44,178 nucleotides of DNA, from positions 1 through 44,178 of the IMG/VR virus record IMGVR_UViG_3300049215_000149. The stretch is one strand, 5' to 3'. Source of the stretch: a virus. Below are positions 8,760 through 15,245 of this stretch, one piece after another. The notes under the pieces were generated by a model that searched no databases, had not been told where the DNA came from, and saw only the letters and a program-made list of their open reading frames with translations. The first letter of the stretch is position 1, and each line of letters begins with the position of its first letter. A program made the position numbers and the translations under genes.

Positions 8760-8920
8760 AGCGGCCACCATCCATTGGGCGCGCGCGTTGCGGCGAGCGC
8801 GATTGCGATCAGGCTGATCGCCAGCCCATTCACCAGCAGGATATTGAGTATCCAGCGCGACACTCTCGCCGCACGCAACTGACGGCGGGCAGCGGCGCAG
8901 GCGCTCACGGTCGGGTGCAT
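8756..8920 (-). CDS. 54-aa single-pass membrane protein
   Basis: The start is ATG 8920 inside the end of the upstream gene, and the stop overlaps the epimerase start (GTGA). The N-terminus is basic (ARRQLRAARVSRW). One hydrophobic helix follows (about residues 23-44, ILNILLVNGLAISLIAIALAA) with a short C-terminal tail. By the positive-inside rule the N-terminus faces the cytoplasm. Its role is unknown. Small early membrane proteins of phages often act in superinfection exclusion or host takeover, but that is only a suggestion. Confidence 0.6.
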   Translation of the reverse strand: MHPTVSACAAARRQLRAARVSRWILNILLVNGLAISLIAIALAATRAPNGWWPL

Positions 8921-9318
8921 AACGCGGCCTCCATCATCGCCAGGAACATTTCAGCCGCCGCCACAAAGCCATGCCAGGGGCGCTGCACGCCGTCCGGCGC
9001 ATAGGATGGGCGCGGATGCCCATATGCTCCCCTTATCTGGCCATCGCCGAAACTATCGGGATTTGAGCCGCTTGCGCGGCAGGCCGCGCGCGCCAGACGC
9101 TCTATCAGAGCGGCCGAATGGTGCGGCATCATTGGGACTTCCTTTCGATCGGGCCGATCGGGCAGATCTCCGATCCTTTTCCAGCAGGAATTGTCGTCGG
9201 CGCTGGCAACCCATGCGGTGCCGTCGTCGGCTACTACGTAGATGGCCGGGCTCAGATACCCGCCGCTCTTGAGCGTTTCGCCTGGCGCGTAGGTCAGGCT
9301 GACAATTTTACGTTTCAT
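8905..9318 (-). CDS. Early protein, unknown function
   Basis: A 137-residue protein. The start at 9318 sits just downstream of the repeated GGGGAGATC element; the frame is open further upstream but has no better start. The N-terminal half (KRKIVSLTYAPGETLKSGGYLSPAIYVVADDGTAWVAS) looks like a small beta domain. The second half is helical (LIERLARAACRASG...GFVAAAEMFLAMMEAAL) and resembles short phage proteins of unknown role. The end overlaps the next gene by 16 bases. Confidence 0.6.
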   Translation of the reverse strand: MKRKIVSLTYAPGETLKSGGYLSPAIYVVADDGTAWVASADDNSCWKRIGDLPDRPDRKEVPMMPHHSAALIERLARAACRASGSNPDSFGDGQIRGAYGHPRPSYAPDGVQRPWHGFVAAAEMFLAMMEAALCTRP

Positions 9319-9321
9319 CAC

Positions 9322-9353
9322 GATCTCCCCAGGTCTGCGATCTCCCCCTGGTC
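9322..9353 (-). repeat. GAYCTGGGGAGATC element, two tandem copies
   Basis: On the minus strand, two copies of the element (9353-9339, GACCAGGGGGAGATC; 9335-9322, GACCTGGGGAGATC) stand just before the ATG at 9318. The GGGGAG core of the proximal copy is correctly placed as a ribosome-binding site. The outer bases form a GATC..GATC-like near-palindrome. Confidence 0.65.
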
Positions 9354-9370
9354 GCGAGCGGCGCGGCCGG

Positions 9371-9384
9371 GATCTGGGGAGATC
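9371..9384. repeat. GATCTGGGGAGATC element
   Basis: A copy with perfect GATCT/AGATC arms around GGGG. It overlaps the stop codon of the 37-residue gene. The GGGGAG core reads on the plus strand here, opposite to the nearby early genes, so this copy cannot be their ribosome-binding site. Confidence 0.6.
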
Positions 9385-9496
9385 AATTAAACCAGCCTCC
9401 GATGCGGTCCACACGCACCGGGCCGCTCGCGATGGTGTCAGGTTTCGCCAGGCATCCCAGGGTCAGAGCTATTCCGGCCGGCTGGCGGTCGGTCAT
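9383..9496 (-). CDS. 37-aa early peptide
   Basis: The ATG at 9496 overlaps the stop of the upstream gene in the ATGA style used throughout this operon. It encodes MTDRQPAGIALTLGCLAKP followed by DTIASGPVRVDRIGGWFN. No family is recognised. Support is the coupled start and the fact that it fills the gap before the repeat-bearing leader at 9322-9384. Confidence 0.45.
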   Translation of the reverse strand: MTDRQPAGIALTLGCLAKPDTIASGPVRVDRIGGWFN

Positions 9497-9681
9497 CGCA
9501 ACACAGGAGCGGCGACGATGGCCTGCAGTGGGCGCAGAGCGTCCAATCGCTGCTGCAAGGTCATCGCTCTGAATTTAGCGGTCTTTTTCAGCTTGGCGAT
9601 ATCAGCGACGGCCTTGCGCCGCGCCGCCATGCGCTCGATGATGGCATCGTATTCTTCGGCTGTCGCGTAGTGCAGTTTCAT
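9493..9681 (-). CDS. Small helical early protein
   Basis: A 62-residue protein with its start at 9681 behind a GGGGAG-containing repeat. It is almost entirely helical, basic and Ala-rich (AAEEYDAIIERMAARRKAVADIAKLKKTAKF), with no Cys or Trp. It could bind nucleic acid or act as a small adaptor. No family is recognised. Confidence 0.6.
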   Translation of the reverse strand: MKLHYATAEEYDAIIERMAARRKAVADIAKLKKTAKFRAMTLQQRLDALRPLQAIVAAPVLR

Positions 9682-9686
9682 GTTTT

Positions 9687-9724
9687 GATCCTCCCCGGGT
9701 CAGCGGTTGTGATCTCCCCAGGTC
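9687..9724 (-). repeat. GAYCTGGGGAGATC element, two tandem copies
   Basis: On the minus strand, copies at 9724-9711 (GACCTGGGGAGATC) and 9701-9687 (GACCCGGGGAGGATC) precede the ATG at 9681. The first overlaps the stop of the 72-residue gene. This is the same doubled arrangement as at 9322-9353, so the unit of repetition is a leader, not a lone ribosome-binding site. Confidence 0.65.
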
Positions 9725-9941
9725 ATGCTTGCCTAGCCTTTCCAGCCGAGCTCGAGCGGTCTCCGTCGATGGCGCGACGGGCAGCATCCATCGCTATCAT
9801 CAACCCTTGCCGGCTACGGCCGATAATCTTGACGGTGCGTAGAACTTCGGCTGCCGTTCCCGACGCTTTGCAAACACGTAAGGTGCCACCGTCACGGGTC
9901 ACGTGGTAGGGCGCGCTTTCGTAGACGATTTGAATGGTCAT
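9723..9941 (-). CDS. First gene of the leftward early operon, 72 aa
   Basis: The start at 9941 lies 6 bases after a GATCTGGGGAGATC copy and about 45 bases from the predicted -10 at 9992-9987. The N-terminal half (IQIVYESAPYHVTRDGGTLRVCKASG) is strand-rich. The C-terminal half (EVLRTVKIIGRSRQGLMIAMDAARRAID) is helical and basic, and could bind DNA. As the first early gene it could be a regulator or host-takeover protein. No family is recognised. Confidence 0.6.
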   Translation of the reverse strand: MTIQIVYESAPYHVTRDGGTLRVCKASGTAAEVLRTVKIIGRSRQGLMIAMDAARRAIDGDRSSSAGKARQA

Positions 9942-9946
9942 GTGGT

Positions 9947-9960
9947 GATCTCCCCAGATC
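9947..9960 (-). repeat. GATCTGGGGAGATC element
   Basis: A single copy with perfect GATCT/AGATC arms, 6 bases upstream of the ATG at 9941. It provides GGGGAG as ribosome-binding site for the first leftward gene. Confidence 0.65.
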
Positions 9961-9986
9961 CGGCGGGCCATCCCGCCTCGCCTCAA

Positions 9987-10015
9987 AACATAATGGCGGT
10001 TGCGGTTCAGCGCAA
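9987..10015 (-). promoter_or_regulatory. Leftward early promoter with TTGCG-N6-CGCAA operator
   Basis: The palindrome at 10000-10015 is TTGCGGTTCAGCGCAA. Read leftwards, its TTGCGC (10015-10010) is followed after 17 bases by TATGTT (9992-9987), a sigma70-like pair. A dimeric protein bound to the palindrome would cover the -35 box. The first leftward gene starts at 9941. Confidence 0.6.
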
Positions 10016-10093
10016 GCTGCATGATGCCAGCGGGAACTTCCGACATGTTCCCGAATCGGTCCCGCAAAAAGATGGTAATCGCTAAATAATCGC

Positions 10094-10123
10094 TTGCGCT
10101 TTAACGCAAGGCCGCACTATATA
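10094..10123 (+). promoter_or_regulatory. Rightward early promoter with TTGCG-N6-CGCAA operator
   Basis: The palindrome at 10094-10109 is TTGCGCTTTAACGCAA. Its TTGCGC is followed after 18 bases by TATATA at 10118-10123, placing a start site near 10130, ahead of the ATG at 10157. It shares arms and several spacer bases with the sites at 10000-10015 and 43856-43871. Confidence 0.6.
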
Positions 10124-10136
10124 GGTGGCGTAACCG

Positions 10137-10150
10137 GATCTGGGGAGATC
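10137..10150 (+). repeat. GATCTGGGGAGATC element
   Basis: The only copy that serves a rightward gene. GGGGAG at 10142-10147 is 9 bases from the ATG at 10157. It is identical to the copy at 9371-9384, so the first genes on both sides of the divergent promoter share the same leader element. Confidence 0.65.
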
Positions 10151-10156
10151 AAAACC

Positions 10157-10219
10157 ATGTCCGACCTTTATCAAGCCGTGACCGATCGCATCGTAGCGCA
10201 GATCGCCATCGCGGCGTAA
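10157..10219 (+). CDS. 20-aa ArdC-N-terminus-like peptide (truncated antirestriction gene or leader)
   Basis: It reads MSDLYQAVTDRIVAQIAIAA and stops. The first 16 residues closely follow the start of ArdC-type antirestriction proteins (DUF1738: DLYQxVTDRIIAxLExG), which normally continue for about 280 residues. Promoter, repeat element and ribosome-binding site are all intact and the peptide is the first of its operon. No trace of the remaining ArdC sequence follows. It could be a remnant left by deletion or a retained leader peptide. Confidence 0.5.
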   Translation: MSDLYQAVTDRIVAQIAIAA

Positions 10220-10235
10220 ACCAAGGGGAACCGAA

Positions 10236-10481
10236 ATGACTCGATTCATGATGACACCGCCGATCGTTCGCGCCGCTTGCATCGACGCCGGCAATCGGTC
10301 AATGCGGTCGCGCGGCCTGACCATGTGGGACGCCAAAGCCTGGGACGCCGCGACGGCCGAGTACGATCGGCTTGACCCTCGCACCTGTCCCGGCTGCGGC
10401 GAGCTGCTGCCCGTCGCCGAGCGCGGTTGCGACAACCCCGACTGTCCGGCACCCGCCCCGCCGTCGGAGGAACCGCGATGA
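10236..10481 (+). CDS. 81-aa protein with a C-terminal zinc ribbon
   Basis: It starts at 10236 behind AAGGGGAAC. The C-terminal part has a clear four-cysteine knuckle, CPGCGELLP...GCDNPDC (C-x2-C-x13-C-x4-C), followed by a proline-rich tail. The N-terminal half is helical (MWDAKAWDAATAEYDRL). Such ribbon proteins bind nucleic acid or protein partners. The stop overlaps the start of the next gene (ATGA at 10478-10481). Confidence 0.65.
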   Translation: MTRFMMTPPIVRAACIDAGNRSMRSRGLTMWDAKAWDAATAEYDRLDPRTCPGCGELLPVAERGCDNPDCPAPAPPSEEPR

Positions 10482-10759
10482 GCGCGCCCATGACCCCTTT
10501 CATCCCCGGCCGTCGCTATCGCTGCCGCTCGGACGAGACGGTCGAAATCCTCGCGATCGACCCGGCCGGGACCTATCCGACCGAGCCCCCAAGCGGGGCG
10601 AGAGACCCGACGATCTGGCCGATCGTCTACCGCGTGCTGGATGGCCGATGGCGCGGCCTGACCGGGCGGGTTATGCCAGATGGTGGCGCTTGCCGGATAG
10701 CCGGCAGGCGGGTCGAACACGAAAGCGATATCCTGCCGCCGGCGGATGCCCCCCGATGA
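10478..10759 (+). CDS. 93-aa protein, last gene of the rightward early operon
   Basis: The start at 10478 overlaps the preceding stop. The sequence looks like one small beta-barrel domain (FIPGRRYRCRSDETVEILAIDP, PIVYRVLDGRWRGLTGRVMPDGG), broadly similar to SH3-like folds. No family is recognised. The intrinsic terminator lies about 25 bases downstream. Confidence 0.6.
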   Translation: MSAPMTPFIPGRRYRCRSDETVEILAIDPAGTYPTEPPSGARDPTIWPIVYRVLDGRWRGLTGRVMPDGGACRIAGRRVEHESDILPPADAPR

Positions 10760-10784
10760 GCGCGATCGCATCCCGTCCACATCA

Positions 10785-10806
10785 GCCCCGCTTCGGCGGG
10801 GTTTTT
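10785..10806 (+). terminator. Rho-independent terminator of the rightward early operon
   Basis: Stem CCCCGC / GCGGGG (10786-10791 with 10796-10801) around a TTCG tetraloop, followed by five T. This is a textbook strong intrinsic terminator on the plus strand. It isolates the early unit from the late operon. Confidence 0.9.
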
Positions 10807-11249
10807 GCTGTCCCAAACAGCGACTCACCGACTCAGAAACAACACACGCCACCGTGTTGAATGCACCGCACAAAGCCGCATCGATCCTCGCTAAAAATAG
10901 GTCATCTTGACTGACCTAATATCCAGCGTTTATCGATTCGCGCGTAACCATCTATCCCTGCATAAAAACCACTGCGCCAGCAGCCCGCATCCAACACCAG
11001 CACTCGCAAGCCGATAGGCGATAGCTCCCAAGCCAACGCCCCGATGACGACGCTCGAGCGCTGAAGCCTCCTCCCCCGCTGCAATGCACCGTCGGTAAGC
11101 CAGTGCCACCAACAACGGCCAGAAACCGTCGCCCGCACGCTGCTTAGTCCCAAACCAACCCGCAAGACCCCCTCAGACAGAATCCCTTATAGCCGCGCGC
11201 GTACGCGGAAACCGTTGCGCTCGTCCGCAATCTCCGATAACCCGCCCGC
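10807..11249. other. Spacer between early terminator and late operon
   Basis: About 440 bases without a convincing gene. Two overlapping minus-strand frames cross it (10902-11165 with a TTG start, and a frame ending at 10930 with no good start codon, whose end LASAGVGCGLLAQWFL looks membrane-like). Neither has the strong third-position GC bias of the other genes. The region holds a perfect palindrome at 10898-10918. Its position makes it the likely site of the late promoter or of a replication start, but I see no clear promoter or DnaA-box cluster. Confidence 0.5.
10898..10918. promoter_or_regulatory. Palindrome TAGGTCA-N7-TGACCTA
   Basis: Perfect 7-base arms around TCTTGAC, in an AT-richer patch (CTAAAAATAGG...CCTAATAT) of an otherwise GC-rich spacer. 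The form is typical of an operator for a dimeric regulator. It lies upstream of the late genes and differs from the TTGCG-N6-CGCAA sites, so it may mark separate late control. Confidence 0.5.
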
Positions 11250-11633
11250 ATGCCCACCGACGCCCGACCCAGCCTCCCAGCCGCCCGTAAAGCAGAAATC
11301 GCGCAAATCCTCCCCGCAGCCCTCGATCGCGGCCGCCAGCGTCCCAAAGGCTACGGAGGATGGCCCGTCGCCAAACGGCTCGAATGGACATTCCAATGCT
11401 CCGTCGACGACATCGAGGAGATCGTCAACCTCCGCCTGGACGCTCTTACAGCCGATCCCGTCGCCTACCGCGCCTATGTCGAAGTCGTGCTCGCGGTCTA
11501 CCGCAGCGGCATGCAACATGGACTCCAGCGCGCGCGGGCCGAAGATCAAAGGTCACTCGCCGAGCTCAACCGGCGGCTCAAGGCTGCTGAGGGAGAGCGC
11601 TCGAGCGGCGCGGACGGCAGCGCACAAGGCTAG
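11250..11633 (+). CDS. 127-aa helical protein at the head of the late operon
   Basis: The start at ATG 11250 has no strong ribosome-binding site. The sequence is helical throughout: N-terminal basic segment (ARKAEIAQILPAALDRGRQRP), middle LEWTFQCSVDDIEEIVNLRLDAL, then a charged C-terminal helix (QHGLQRARAEDQRSLAELNRRLKAAEG). Position upstream of the large terminase and a helical DNA-binding look allow a small-terminase role, but no family signature is seen. Confidence 0.55.
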   Translation: MPTDARPSLPAARKAEIAQILPAALDRGRQRPKGYGGWPVAKRLEWTFQCSVDDIEEIVNLRLDALTADPVAYRAYVEVVLAVYRSGMQHGLQRARAEDQRSLAELNRRLKAAEGERSSGADGSAQG

Positions 11634-11638
11634 ATGTT

Positions 11639-11911
11639 GTGCCGCTCGAGCCGTTTCCCGGTTGCTGCGGTGCAAAAACCGGTCAAGGCATTGATGCGGC
11701 AGGAAACCCGATTTTCCATAATGGCGGTTATGCGACTACAGAGGGGTCGGGTGTTGCGACGCACCATTGCCGCATGTTCCCGAAACGTCCCGGCCGTTCG
11801 GGGAAAACCGGGCCGCCGGCCGGCCATGGGAAAAATTTACAGCCCCTTTCGGAAACCGGCGGTGATTTTGGGAATTTGGTGATGGGTGCGAGGGGGGGTA
11901 AGTGGCGGTGA
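11639..11911 (+). CDS. Possible 90-aa Gly/His/Cys-containing protein
   Basis: The frame starts at GTG 11639, 6 bases after the preceding stop. Of the two overlapping frames here, this one has protein-like content (CCGAKTGQGIDAAGNPIFHNGG, then VATHHCRMFPKRPGRSGKTGPP); the other is Arg-rich and shadow-like. There is no recognised family. The Cys and His residues could bind a metal. Start codon and ribosome-binding site are weak. Confidence 0.4.
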   Translation: MPLEPFPGCCGAKTGQGIDAAGNPIFHNGGYATTEGSGVATHHCRMFPKRPGRSGKTGPPAGHGKNLQPLSETGGDFGNLVMGARGGKWR

Positions 11912-11926
11912 TGGTGAAGGCGGCGC

Positions 11927-12250
11927 GTGGTTACGTTGGCAGAGGCTAGGTTTTCTGCGGAGTTTCGGGGTATGTATCCAGAGGTTGTCGCCCGCGCAGA
12001 TCGTGGCAAACCCGTAAGGCGTCTAGCGTTGGAAACCGGAAAGCGAGTTGTCTACCTCGCTAATCCGGAGCGAATCGACGCCGTGGAGGCTGGCGAAAGC
12101 TACCCCATAGGCTTTCCGATGGAGGATGTGTTTGAGTTCGACGAGGCGGTTTTTGCCATCCTCGTCGAACAATGGGCGCGCCAGCGGGCTACCGATCCCG
12201 CAATATGGCGGAAACTTAAACCGTACGCCTTACGTGCGTCACGGGGATAA
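11927..12250 (+). CDS. 107-aa protein upstream of terminase, unknown
   Basis: It starts at GTG 11927. The sequence is acidic in the second half (YPIGFPMEDVFEFDEAVFAILVEQWARQRA) with a helical N-terminus (LAEARFSAEFRGMYPEVVARADRG). It is the gene immediately before the large terminase, the usual place for the small terminase, but I see no helix-turn-helix. It could be a terminase accessory protein. Confidence 0.6.
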   Translation: MVTLAEARFSAEFRGMYPEVVARADRGKPVRRLALETGKRVVYLANPERIDAVEAGESYPIGFPMEDVFEFDEAVFAILVEQWARQRATDPAIWRKLKPYALRASRG

Positions 12251-12291
12251 TCCCGTTTGATATTGTGTCCGTGCGGTCCTGGGGAGGGTCG

Positions 12292-14361
12292 GTGTCGTTG
12301 GCCTGGGTGTCGGCCGCCTGCGTGGCCGGGGTCGCCGATGTGGGGGAGTTGGGATGCCTGACCTTGCCTAGGAAGAGGGCTGATCCGCTGGGGGCGTTGC
12401 GGGAGCGGTTCCGGCGGGATCGGTGGTTTGCGCATCGGATACTGTTTGAGCCGCGGCATGAGTTTGCCTCGGCTCCGTATCACCGGGAGTTGGTGGATGA
12501 CTTCTGGTCGGAAGAGCCCGACAGCGTGATTTTGGCGTTTCGGGGAGCGGGGAAGACGACGACGGATGAGGAGGATGTGACGATTGCGGCGGTCGAGGGG
12601 GTGTACCGGAATATTTTGCTGATCGGGTCGAACGAGGGGCGGGCGGCGGAGCCTCTGGCGGCGATCAAGAACGAGATCGCGATGAACGAGGTAATTCATC
12701 GGGTTTACGGGGAGTTGCGGGGGGATGTGTGGACGCAGACGAAGATCGTTCTGGCGAACGGGGTTTGCGTGCAGGCTTTGGGGCGGGACCAGGACATCCG
12801 GGGGATCAAGCACCTGGATTTTCGGCCTGATCTGGTGCTGGTGACGGATTTTGAGGACAAGGACAACGTTCAGACGCCGGAGGGGCGTCGCAAGACGCTG
12901 CGGTGGTTTCTGCGGGAGTTGCTGCCGGCGTGCGACCCGCGGCGGAAGGTTCGGGTGCATACGACGCCGATGGATGCGGAGTCGGTGCCGATGCTGTTGA
13001 TTGAGGAGGATCACTGGCCGAACCGGGTTTTTCCGATCTGCTATCTGGACGAGGCGGGGGAGGAGCAGCCTTCGTGGCCGGGGTCGATGTTTACGATGGA
13101 GTGGATCGAGCGGACGCGGGCGCGGTTTCGGCGGCTGGGCGATCTGGACGGCTGGGAGCAGGAGTATATGTGCCGGGCGGTGTCGGAGGAGGCCCGGTTT
13201 TTCCGGCGCGAGGACATGCGGGTGGTGCCGCGGACGCGGGTCTGGGAGGGGGTGTGGTGCATGATCGATCCGGCCCGGACGGTGGGGCGGGCCAGCGCGT
13301 CTACGGGTTGGGCGGCTTGGTCATGGGTGCGCAATCGGCTGGTGGTCTGGGATGCCGGCGGGGAAATGCTGTTGCCGGACGCGATAGTTGATCTGGCATT
13401 CCGGCTGAACGAGGAGCTTGAGCCGATTGAGGTCGGGGTCGAGAAGGACGGACTGGATGAGTTTTTATTGCAGCCACTGCGACATGCTGGTTCCGTCCGG
13501 CGTGTGTCCCTACCGTTTCGCGGAGTGCGCGCCCCGCGGGGAAAGCACGCTTTCATCCGCGGGCTGCAGCCATTCTTCCGGGCCGGCGAGGTCGAGTTCG
13601 TCAAGCCTCTGGAGACGCTGGCTGACCAGCTTCTGGGGTTCCCGAGAGGACGGATAGACGCGCCGAACGCGCTCGCCTATGCGGTGCTGAACCGGCCGGG
13701 CCTTCCGATTTACGAGGCGTTCGACCCGCGGGAAAACATCGTCGAGGGCTTGGCCGAGGTCTGGGGCCGCCCGATCTTCCTGGCCTGCAACGCCAAGTCG
13801 GGGATCGTGTCGGCGGCGTTGATGCAATTTGTCGAGAACGAGTTTCTGGTGCTGGCTGATTGGCTGATCGAAGGTGACGCGCTGGCGGTGTTCGAGAGCA
13901 TTGCGCGCGAGGCCTCGATGATGTGCGGTCGGTCGCCGGTGGTGGTGGCGGGCTCGCTGCACTGGCAGCACTATGGCAACCTCGGGCTGGTGCAGGCGGC
14001 GAAGTCGGTGCCGATGGAAGTGCGGCGCGGCGGCGACCAGATCCGGGGCCGCTCTTTTCTGACGACCGAGTTCGAGCGCCGCGGGCGCCGGGGGGCGCCG
14101 AGGGTGCAGATAGCCGACACCTGTCGCTGGACGTTGAACGCGCTTGCCGGTGGGTATGCCCGGCCGCAGCATGCGCGGGTGCTGAGCGCGGACGCCGAGG
14201 ACAACCGATACCGGGTGCTGATGGAGGGGATCGAGGCGTTCGCCGGCCTCCTGGCGCTCGGGGTTGTTGACAGCGAGGACGAGGAAACGGGTAACTTCTC
14301 TTACGACCGGCAGGGGCGGCGCTACCGGAGCGCGATGCCGGGCCTGGGAGCGAGACATTGA
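12292..14361 (+). CDS. terL: Terminase large subunit
   Basis: About 689 residues. The start is taken as GTG 12292 because GGGGAGGG lies just upstream; the frame also allows GTG 12265. Motor ATPase: Walker A-like FRGAGKTT (83-90), Walker B LVLVTDFED (181-189) and a coupling-motif-like HTTPMD. Nuclease: MIDPARTVG, VEKDGLDEF and a late RIDAPNALAYAV carry the acidic residues expected of the RNase H-like domain. The C-terminus runs about 200 residues past the usual nuclease end (LPIYEAFDPRENIVEG... onward), so it is long for a TerL (typically 450-600). It drives ATP-dependent packaging at the portal and cuts concatemers. Confidence 0.92.
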   Translation: MSLAWVSAACVAGVADVGELGCLTLPRKRADPLGALRERFRRDRWFAHRILFEPRHEFASAPYHRELVDDFWSEEPDSVILAFRGAGKTTTDEEDVTIAAVEGVYRNILLIGSNEGRAAEPLAAIKNEIAMNEVIHRVYGELRGDVWTQTKIVLANGVCVQALGRDQDIRGIKHLDFRPDLVLVTDFEDKDNVQTPEGRRKTLRWFLRELLPACDPRRKVRVHTTPMDAESVPMLLIEEDHWPNRVFPICYLDEAGEEQPSWPGSMFTMEWIERTRARFRRLGDLDGWEQEYMCRAVSEEARFFRREDMRVVPRTRVWEGVWCMIDPARTVGRASASTGWAAWSWVRNRLVVWDAGGEMLLPDAIVDLAFRLNEELEPIEVGVEKDGLDEFLLQPLRHAGSVRRVSLPFRGVRAPRGKHAFIRGLQPFFRAGEVEFVKPLETLADQLLGFPRGRIDAPNALAYAVLNRPGLPIYEAFDPRENIVEGLAEVWGRPIFLACNAKSGIVSAALMQFVENEFLVLADWLIEGDALAVFESIAREASMMCGRSPVVVAGSLHWQHYGNLGLVQAAKSVPMEVRRGGDQIRGRSFLTTEFERRGRRGAPRVQIADTCRWTLNALAGGYARPQHARVLSADAEDNRYRVLMEGIEAFAGLLALGVVDSEDEETGNFSYDRQGRRYRSAMPGLGARH

Positions 14362-15245
14362 AGCCTCTCTGCATTTATCACGGAAATTGCCAGGACGGCT
14401 TCGCCGCGGCGTGGTGCGTCTGGATGGCTCTCGGCCACGAGGTGGACCTGCATCCTGGCGTTTACCAGGAACCTCCGCCCGACGTTGCTGATCGCGATGT
14501 CATCATCGTTGATTTCAGTTACAAGCGGCCGGTATTCGAGGAAATGGCCGCGAAGGCTACCAGCCTCTTGGTCCTCGATCATCACAAGACCGCAGCAGAA
14601 GACCTGCAGGGATTTCGGTCACCTTTCGGAAATGGCTGGCCGCGGCATCTTGACAACATTTATCAGGACATGTGTGAGGGGTGCGGCGGCGTTCCTTATG
14701 CGCTCTTTGATATGGATCGAAGCGGCGCTGGCTTGGCGTGGGATTTTTTCTTCAAGGCGCCTCGGCCCAAACTTATCGATCATATCGAAGATCGCGACTT
14801 GTGGCGTTTTGCGCTCCCGAAGACGCGCGAGATCGCAGCTGCCGTGTTCTCCTATCCCTACGATCTTGATCTGTGGTCGGGCTTGATGGCTGATGAGGGT
14901 AGCATTCTTGCCCGGTTGGCGATCGAGGGCGAGGCAATCGAGCGCAAGCACCACCAGGACATCGCTAATCTGCTGCCGGTGGTGCAGCGGGAGATGGTGC
15001 TCGGTGGCATGCGGATGCCGGTGGCATGCCTGCCGCTGACCTTCACGAGCGATGCGGGTCACACGATGGCCGTAGCAGCGGACGGTGTCGCCGCCTGCTA
15101 TTGGGATACGCCCGCAGGCCGTGTGTTCTCGCTGCGTTCAACTGACTCCGGTCCCGACGTGAGCCTGATCGCAAAGAAATACGGCGGCGGAGGACACCAT
15201 CATGCGGCGGGGTTTCGCGCCGCGATCGGTTGGGAGGGCGAATGA
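14358..15245 (+). CDS. DHH-family phosphoesterase
   Basis: A 295-residue protein starting at TTG 14358, which overlaps the terminase stop (TTGA). N-terminal motifs: YHGNCQDGFAAAW (His8, Asp13), VDFSY (Asp52) and the name-giving DHH at 74-76 (LVLDHHKT), followed by HIEDRDLWRF. The C-terminal DHHA1 signature GGGGHHHAAGF is present. DHH/DHHA1 proteins use two metal ions to cleave short RNAs, phosphoadenosine phosphate or cyclic dinucleotides (NrnA, GdpP, RecJ relatives). Here it sits oddly between terminase and portal. It could recycle nanoRNA or destroy a nucleotide signal used in anti-phage defence. Confidence 0.88.
   Translation: MKPLCIYHGNCQDGFAAAWCVWMALGHEVDLHPGVYQEPPPDVADRDVIIVDFSYKRPVFEEMAAKATSLLVLDHHKTAAEDLQGFRSPFGNGWPRHLDNIYQDMCEGCGGVPYALFDMDRSGAGLAWDFFFKAPRPKLIDHIEDRDLWRFALPKTREIAAAVFSYPYDLDLWSGLMADEGSILARLAIEGEAIERKHHQDIANLLPVVQREMVLGGMRMPVACLPLTFTSDAGHTMAVAADGVAACYWDTPAGRVFSLRSTDSGPDVSLIAKKYGGGGHHHAAGFRAAIGWEGE

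Noticed and set aside
10756-10860. Short ATGA-coupled frame after the 93-aa gene
   Set aside because: It runs straight through the intrinsic terminator and encodes a featureless peptide; coincidence of start and stop is likely.
10902-11165. Minus-strand 87-aa frame (TTG start), and an overlapping frame ending at 10930 with a membrane-like end
   Set aside because: The two frames compete, neither has a good start with matching codon bias, and the frame stops sit in the palindrome. Recorded only as part of the spacer.
11717-11729. 13-base CATAATGGCGGTT shared with 9989-10001
   Set aside because: Several 13-base matches are expected by chance in 44 kb, and the copy at 11717 lacks the palindrome and promoter context.
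12354-12371. ATG with a good GGGGAG upstream just inside the terminase N-terminus, closing after five codons
   Set aside because: It stops at once (MPDLA) and the terminase frame stays open from an upstream GTG. A frameshift is possible but unsupported without reads.
12100-13014. 304-codon minus-strand frame opposite terminase
   Set aside because: His/Arg/Pro/Leu-rich antisense composition; terminase motifs are on the plus strand.
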